Source of the DNA: Callipepla californica brunnescens
Lineage: Eukaryota > Chordata > Aves > Galliformes > Odontophoridae
Direction of reading: 5' to 3'
DNA length: 64,000 nucleotides
NCBI GenBank assembly: GCA_023055505.1
Contig: JALIRH010000027.1
Coordinates: forward strand, 198,501 to 262,500
The position numbers and the translations under genes were made by a program. This document shows positions 27,201-36,200 of this stretch, one piece after another. Positions within the stretch are counted from its first letter, which is position 1; the number at the start of each line of letters is the position of its first letter. The notes below the pieces were generated by a model, which saw only the letters and a list, made by a program, of their open reading frames with translations, was not told where the DNA came from and did no database searches.

Positions 27201-30200
27201 TCAACTCCTGTGCTGTGGGCAGGGTCACCAACCACTAGAGCAGGCTGCCCAGAGCCACATCCAGCCTTGTCTTGAATGCCTTCAGGGATGGGGCACCCAC
27301 AGCCTCTCTGAGCAACCTGTTCCAGTGCGTCACCACTCTCTGAGTGAACGACTTCCTCCTAATATCTAACCTAAATCTCCCCTGTCTTAGCATTTGGACT
27401 AGAAGTCACAATTAACAACAAAGGTAAGTAAATTTCAGGCTTTAACTTTCGCTGAGCTTCTTTAAGCAGCAAAATCTTTGCATCTTGTAATTGATTTGTT
27501 AACGTAATTCTACTCCAGGTAGATTATGTTACTTTGTTTTATACTACATCAGTAGTAAGAAGGTCAAAGTAGACAAACTTATTTCTCCACATAAAAAACA
27601 GGACAAAGTAGGGGAATTGTATGTCACATCATCCTACTGGTCAGATTTATTACATTTAAATCAGCATACTACACTTTCCTCTCGACCTGGAAGATGGACG
27701 ATGGAGATATGGTGCTTTGGTATCCCATTAGTGTATCCACTCTGTTGCATTTTGGTATTCACAGGGAATATCGAGCTGTTTAACAAAGCACTTTCTTTAA
27801 CTGAACTGGAGTTTCAAAGCATTTTAAAGGTCAGAAGAATCAAACACTCCCATAATCCATACTTTGAGATTTAGAGAAAATCCTGGGAAATATATTGTCA
27901 CAGGCCAGGGAACTATGACAAGCAAGTTACCTTAATTCCTCTCAGAGAAGCAAACGACTCCTGTCCTGGCCTCAAAGCAATGACATCCCCTTCTACTAAT
28001 AGGCTTACAGGCAGGTTCACAAGGTGACCATCCCTGTATGCCCAATGAAGGGACCAGGATGGGGCATAAGGCATGTGGAGATCAGGGTACATGGAGTCTT
28101 GCCATTTCACCTCTTTGCCAAGAGTATCTGAAAGCACAAAGTGTGAAGGAATTAAGTGATCAAATTCAGAAGAGGCCAGTTATCCATCAATTTACATTTC
28201 ATAGCTCTCATTGACAAGATGCTTATGGACAGCAATTTATTTCCCTCTGTTCTACGTTGCGGCACAATCCCCCATTTTCTTCTTTTATCATGTGCTGCAA
28301 AGCAGATATTTTTATAAGAAATTTGGGATATGAATTACTCCAAAGCACAAGCATAACACACACCTATCTGGTAACATACCTTCTGGAAGCATAAGGCCAC
28401 ACCACAGCTCAAATTAACTATTCCACAGAACAGGCAAGGTATAGGACACAGTTCTCACAGCCTGTTTCTGTGCAACACTGAGCAAGGCTAGTAAGCTCAA
28501 TTAATAACACATGGTCAAGTTTTGGAGAAAAATCCTACGTGGAGGGATCACAGATCCCAATGACAGATAGATGAATGAGGCCTCACCATTTATCTTATCA
28601 ATGATCATCTGAAGTCTCCTCTCCACCTCTTTGCACTTCAGCCTCTCTTGACGTCCAATCATGAAGAGATCCAAGAGGAGAAGAAGGAAGAGTGCCAGTG
28701 CATTAACTATTTCAGCACCTTGGCTTTGCACAGCAAAAACAGAAGAAAGCAGAAAGCAGTTGAGTTTTGAATAAATGAGCAGAATATGCTGCCAGCCAAC
28801 CACAGAAATAAATGCACATCTATTCAATTGTTTATTCCTACATCCCAAAGACTTTTTTTTAAAAAAGAAAAGCAGAGAAGCCACAACCACACTTGTTCAA
28901 GATAATGCCACCAGGGAAGTTTGAAAAGACCTCTCTCAATTTAAAAACACCCTTACAAATAAAGTCAAGTATGTTATGGCTCTTGTGACAGTACAGTAGT
29001 TTATCTTACGAGCCACTAACTTCTCTAGTTTCAAAACCCTTCTGATCAATTCTAATGTCTCAGGATTTTTCAAGATCTAGGAAACCATAGAAAGAAAACC
29101 TCATTCTCTCCACAAGACACTTGACAGGTTGATTAGAAGTAGAATTAAGTTAGCTGAAGTTTTGTGGAAGGGACAGAATTACTCACATACTCACGAACAT
29201 ACTCACGATTACTCAGAATGAGGGACAGTGACAGTACATGAGCCATACACAGAGACAAAGGATGTAAAATTACCATTTGCTTCAGACAACCAGTAAATGA
29301 TTTTTTGCTTACTTTCCCTGTGGCTGGCTCCCAGAGCAGCACAGCAGCAATACCACTGCCAGAAGCATCAGAGATGCACCAGGCCAGTGGAAACAGGAGC
29401 AACGGTTGCCATGATACAAAAAACTGCTCTTCCATGCCTCCTACAAAAAGAAAGCAGCAGACAGCATTCATAAAATACAGAGCTAGGTGTTATAAAAAGC
29501 AGAAGGAACATAAAAGCAGCAGTTAACTGACACTCCAAGGCAAGCACAACTTTCTAAATCCCCTTAAACAGAGCATCCCAGATCAGTTACACAAATACTA
29601 CAGCCCTAAAGATTGTTCAGCTGGGAAGTCTGGGTGAGCATTGTTATTTTTAGTCTTGCTTGGCAAGAATGAAAAGATTTTTGTGCCAGGCTATTCCACT
29701 GTCACTACCTAGAAAGAAACATGTTTAAGTAGTGTGAGTAAACAGTAGCACTTTGTATTCAATGCGTGTACCATATAAACAAGGAGGACAAGGGGGGACT
29801 GTTGAGTTCCACATCTCTTTCTCTCCACTTGATATGGATCTCCTGAGTCCACTGCCTCTAGTGGCTGTTGAAGATGTTAGATCCTTTACAGCTGAAGCTA
29901 AGCTCCTGTAGAGCAGCAGTGGCCATGAGAAAAGTGCTGAGAAATACACCCTGAAGTAATTCCTTGCTTTGCTCCCAAAGACTTTGGCAGTTCTATACTT
30001 GGAAACTTTGCAGCAGCAGCAATTAGAGAGGAAATGCAGCTAACTTTCAGTTAATCCTCAACTCTGCATTAAGAAAGGAAAAATGAGCATCCAACCTAGT
30101 GCTGTTTGGTGTCTCACCTTCCATGAAGTCACTTTTTTCCGTTCTTTCTGATGTCCCTCCAGCAGTGTTGTCAACTGGTCTCTCAAGATTGTGAGGGCTT

Positions 30201-33200
30201 TCTTTGTGGTAAGGCCCAAACTTGAGGTCATCTCATCCTGAAGTGCCAGAAAAATGAACTGTTTACTACTTTCCTACTTTCTTTTCAGGCTTGTTCCTGG
30301 TGGCTGACTGAGCACCCTATTGTGAATCCCTAGCACTCATCACAACCAGTCTGATCATTCATTTCCCTGAAATCATCTCCCATCTTCTAAACTTCAGACT
30401 GCTGGATGGAATTAAGAGCATCTAGACAGCCATATATCAAGTCATTTCTGCAAAACAAGGTTCTAATCAGCAGTGGCTGGGGACAATACTAAGAGAGACT
30501 GCTCAGTCTCATCACACACCTGAACTGGCATCGGCTTGTAGAGACAACAGAATACAGATGGCTACACTGCAATTTTAGTTGATACAGGAGAGATTCTGCT
30601 AACACAATTAACAACTAAGCAGAATAACTACAATTCTATACAACAGAGGTCCAATTTCTGCAACTGCTAATTACAAATTTTTGGTTCTGAAACCTGCTTC
30701 TGTGGCTACAAAATCCCCCAGATTTAAGTGGTAGGCCACTCATCAGATCAGGAGGAGAAGACTCCAGCATCAACAAATCCTTTACAAGAGAAAGCTCCAG
30801 AGTTTTTAGAGCTGAACTGTGAGAACATGCAGTGGAGGCCTGAAGGGAGCCATATGCAGTCCAAATCACTGCCCCTTCGTTATTCAGTAAAAAGGCAACA
30901 GCCTGGGAGGATGCAACCAAAGAGAGTGCTATTTGGACAACACTGCCATAATTTGCTGATTATCATGAAAGTAGGGCAAACGCTTGTGTTTCCAGGATAA
31001 GAACACGTGTGTTTACCTTTCTTTCAAATCCAAGACTGCTGAGAGACCACCAGATCATTGAAAGTCAATCAACAAGGAAAAGCAGGCAGGCGGCTGTAGC
31101 AAATACCACGGTACTGCTCAATAAAAGCTCTCCTTTGCATTTCAAGCTTTAACAGAAATACCCTGAAGGTGACCGTGCATAGAATATCCTGTACATTAGA
31201 AATGCTCAGGTATATCATGCTGTTTACAGAATACAGACCTACTAAACACAAAGCAGGCAAGAAGCTTTCCTCTCCAGCTTCCACCAATGTGACTCAAAAC
31301 CCAGCAAATACTGTTCAGGCAGGAGTTGCAGCTGTTTCTGCTGTTGCAGCCACAAACTCTTCCAGCCCTGCAAAATCCACCTTATTCTCAACCTGCAGCA
31401 CCTCTGCTGTTCAGCTTTATGCACACATATCCAGCTCTGCAAGTGCATCTCAATTCTGGTTTGCACTTTTCTTCCCGTTCCATAAATGAGCGTTTCTGTT
31501 GATGAACTTCTACTAGAAACTAACCTTGCACTTTAAATACGTTTGCTTTGATGAAACAAAAACTGTCACAGAAGTGTCAAAAAATTGCTGATAGCTGCTC
31601 TTTACAATATCATCTAGCAACCCCCCGCACACACACACAATTATCAGGTACAAATTGAAAGAGAAAATTCTGGCCATGCAGAGTCTAGCAATGCTCCTTT
31701 AGCTGCAGTTTTATAGAAATAAAAATAAAGCTGCTTAGTTTTCATTCTCTGTGTTAGTTTTAGGAATAGAGGAAGCAGTTCTGTACTGTTCTTGGAAGGA
31801 GCCCAGGTAACATCAGCGCAGGACTAAACATTCCCAGAGAAAAAGATGTCAGGCAGCAAGCTGGCAACGGACATGCCATAGCACCATGGGAGTGCTGCAA
31901 GCAGGAGTGCCTGACAGCAACACAGAGTGAGCAAGTGCCAACCAGGTTCTCCCTCTCTCTTAACTGCTGGCTGACTGGGGCACAGCAAAGCACTCACAAA
32001 AACACTTACCTTTTCTTTCCAACATAGAGAAAGAAGACACATAAATAAGATGCAAACTGATATGCAGCAATAACCCGCATTTTAGCAAGGGAATGGCTTG
32101 TTGTTGGAGGGATTGGGAAAAGCAGCCTTGTTTTAAATTGCAGATTTAACTGTAGGACCAGCACGAAGGGCCAAGAATGAATTTAGCTGCTGACTCCTGC
32201 TTTGCTAACCCTCCGGTTGTCCTGGGCGCTGCGTGGGCACAGCACAGGGTCCACAGGGAAGTTGCCAAATAACAAAAGCAGGCCTTGCCTGTCTCAGAGA
32301 AAAACGGTTTCCTTTCCCTTCCTCACGATTTCAGGTTCCATGTAGGGAAATACTGTTTATCTTCTGAATTTTCTCCTACAATGACAAGCTGTTCCTGAGC
32401 ATGACTACCTAGTCATGTCTGATTCCTGCATAAAATTTCATTATCCTGAAGTCCTCTTACTTTCATGCACCCATTATACATCCACAGTAGCGTACTTATC
32501 TGTTGTATCAGTATGCACTAATATATGCTGCTGTACAACGTGCCAAACATTTGTTAAGCAACACTGGGGCACAAATATATGCTTTGCATTATAAAATTCA
32601 GTGCTCCCACTGCTTCTACGGGCACATACGTTGATTCAACCTTACACAACGGTAGACATGTTTTACCCTCCGTGGATTTGGTCTCTTGCAGAATAAAGGC
32701 TTCTCACCAAGATTACTGGGTATTTCAACACAACCGCCTTTAAAAAAGGCTGTTTCAACAAATAAGTAAATAGAAAACAGAAGATTAGCTAGAAGGTGCA
32801 GTTTTCATAGATTGCAGTACCTTCTCTTTGATTCAGAGTGGTATGGAAAGCCTCTTCTAGGAAGCTGTCAGATTCTTTCCTTCTCTACAGGATACACTAA
32901 GCCCCTTTTTCAACACTTCAACCCAACTGTGTCTCAGATTTCAACAGCTGAATGCAGGAAACTGGGCAAGAGAATCTTCTTCCTTTTTCTGAGAGCTATT
33001 TTGTATTGCTCTAGCAGAAACAAGAAGGCAGTTTTTAGTATAACAGTAGTATTTTTCATGCTATTAATCTAATTCACTGATTACATCTCGTGAAATATAA
33101 GTGTGGTTTACAGCTTCAAAAACACATAAAAATGAACAACTTCACCAGAGAAAAGAAATGTATGTTGATATTTGCATGATTCAGTCAGCTCCACCAAGCA

Positions 33201-36200
33201 CATCACAGCTCTGTGGGAACCACTTTCTTAAGAACTGGACATACAAAGAAAGGTACCAGAAGGTACAAAAGAACACAGATATTAAACCTTGTTTAAATGC
33301 CACCTGACAAGAGCCTGGCAGCCACAGCTTAACTTCTGATGGTCTCAAATCAAATGAAACAAAGTCTTCAGCACAGCAGTGCCCAGATTGATGGGCAGAG
33401 AACAGTCAATAACTGTCTCCTTCCTTCATCTGCAGCAGCACTATGAAAGGCAGACCAGAACCGCCCCATCCCAGGCCAAAAGAGCCCCCACAGCATGGAA
33501 ACCGGGTGTCTGCGAGGGCTCCAGTGGGGAAGCTGCCTTCAAAGCTTCCTGCTGCTCATCACTAACAGCCTGTAGCCTTACACTGCAAGGAAACAGAGCA
33601 GCAGGAGCAATGATCTCTGTTATGTGGCCACAGCAGTACTAATCAGCTGCCTGAATCACCACTACACTTTGTTTGGAACAGAGTCCATTTCATACCACTC
33701 AGTGACACTCACATTTTATGTCCTCTGTGAAGCACAGAGCAATTTGGCAACAGGCACCATCAACCTTTCTAAATTGGTAATCCAAAGCTCAGTGCTTTCT
33801 CTCTCTCAGCTAGTAGCAGCTCAGCAGTGGAACTGTTTTGAATTGTACCTTTGCTTGTCTGCCTCTTCGGTTCTGTTTGCAGCAGCACAGCCCCAGCCAT
33901 AGTTATGCGCTCCACCAGGCTGCTGGCAGGATGAGGCAGTGTTTATACAGTGCTTTGAAGCTCACCTATACTGTGTATTTAATTTATCCAATTACAGTAT
34001 TCCTCCAAAGTCAGAGACCAGTTAGGGCTCTGTATTTATTCAGGTTTTGATACAGAGCATGGTGCTTTACACTAATGCAGAGCTTATTCCAGAGGATGTT
34101 AATCTCTTCTCTGAGACAAGTAATGCTCAGCAATCCACAGAATTTGAGCAATTCTTTCATTTTCCCATTAGTTTCCTTCCCATCCCCATTTCTTTATCTG
34201 AAGATTCTGGGGACTAAAAGTACTATGCAGCCTGGCAGGTACGTCACAAAACATATTTAAATATTTAAAAGGAGTATGGATTTTCAACAGCCACAGATCA
34301 AAGCACATAGAATAAACAGACAAATTTAAGTCAAAAACCAGGGGGTTAGCAAAGCAGGAGTCAGCAGCTAAATCTCTGGCCCTTCATGCTGGTCCTACAG
34401 TTAAATCTGCATTTAAAACAAGGCTTCTTTTCCCAATCCCTCCAACAACAAGCCATTCCCTTGCTAAAAATCTTCACTGCTTCAAGTCCTGCTATGGCCT
34501 CTTTCCTCAGAACCTTCAAGCTTTTCATGCAGAGCTTATTTACATCAGATTTTCACATCAGGCAAGATGCAAGTTGAGGAGGGAGAGGGGGAAAGCCATT
34601 TTGAATTTAAACATTAAGAGAGAGAAACTTACTTTGCGGCATTTGCCTTGGTGGGTGATCCAGAGATCAGCCTGCTTAAAGAGCATCTGGCCTACGCTCC
34701 TGCACCACTTACACAGCAACTTGCACTGCTGCTGTTCTCCAAAAATGAGAGAGCAGAAGAGAGAGAGCAAGACAGTGCACAGCCCAGCACTGCAGAGAGT
34801 GAGACAGAAGCAGCAGAGTGAAGCACCAGTCTGCTGATTAATTCAGCCTGTTTCCAGTCACACTGCAGATCCAGCAGGGAGGCGGTGGATGGGGGTGGCA
34901 GATGAGAGAGAGAAAGCAAAAAAGGCAGAGACAGAAGGAATTTTGCCCAGGATAGTCCCAGAATGGTCTATTCATCAGATGGAGTTGATTTGGCCAGAAT
35001 CCCTGGGTTCCCCACCTTTAGAGATTCATATGCACACAGTAAGGGTTAATGCTGACAGACAGGGGTATGTGGAAAAGCAGTTGAAAAATTAAACAGGACA
35101 AAATGCTGCGAAATATACTATAGAGGAAACAACGCCTAAGCAGCCAAGGAAGAAAATACGTAAGAGACAGAGAGTCCCAGGAATGCTAACTTCCCTATGT
35201 AACTCTAGAAGAATCATCCAGGGGATTCCATAGCTTTGAATTCAAGCTCAACTTAAAAATAAATAGGATGACTAAAGGTCCAGTCTTTTCCTGCTGATGG
35301 AGCGTCTTAGGTTCAGCTGGGATGGAACTGTTAAGAGTCCTGGCCGAAACTTAGACATAGAGAAAACAACAAATGCCCCTCTCAGCATTCATGCACCCTG
35401 AGCCACCCTATCTAAACCAAAAGGTGCACAAAGATTCTTCATAGCCATACACCATGTCTGGGGCTCACCGCTTACTGCCACCTGTACAGTACCACAGAGA
35501 GGACAAAGAATTAGTTCAGATGGGGAAAAGCTGAGTGTGATGACAGTGACACAGAAAAAAAGCCACTGGAGGCAAGGGAGGAATTAACTTTCTCCCATTT
35601 TCATGTTTTATAGGAATTATTTCTTTTCACTGTTGGACGTAAACATCTTTATAAGTGCGTTTTTATATAGCTCCTGCTTCAGTGCTGCCCTGATTCTGTC
35701 TGAGCTACCCAGCTTTGCAAAGCAATCATTACGTCAATCACTTTCCTTCCACACAGAAAAGGGTGAAGAACTGGAACCATACCAATATCTTGTCAAAGAT
35801 TATACCCAACCTGTGGAAAATTGAACAGGCATGTACTGCAAAGAATTCCAGCCTCAGCATATCGTGCAGCTTTGAAGACCACATACAGGTGAAGACCATA
35901 TACCAGCCTTCAACAAAATCTTTACTTCCTTTCCTTACCTGAGAATCAGATATCTAAATAAGCGTAGCTTGTATTCTCTGCTTAAAGCCAGAAATGCAGT
36001 GACTAGAGGTCTCAATATTGATAACAGATGCAACATAGGATAGATCTAAGACAATTCCTGAAAGATTGAGCTATCACCTTTGTGTCAGCACTGAGTTACA
36101 CTTTGGTATCTAATCTCACAAAGCTCTTAAATCTTGAAAGGAAGCAGCCATTGCTTTTAATGTCACTTCATTAGAAAGCAGGAGGAGAAAGAAGGAAAAA

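Noticed and set aside
29145..29471. The longest open frame over TMEM94 exon 4 (reads FVSWQPLLLFPLAWC)
   Set aside because: It looks like a membrane segment, but its phase does not fit exon 5. The correct frame (SSFLYHGNRCSCFHWP, then GASLMLLAVV) joins in phase and matches the family.
31169..31489. A 106-codon + strand frame rich in Ser/Ala/Thr
   Set aside because: Low-complexity composition, inside TMEM94 intron 2, with no splice or promoter signals and no recognisable domain.
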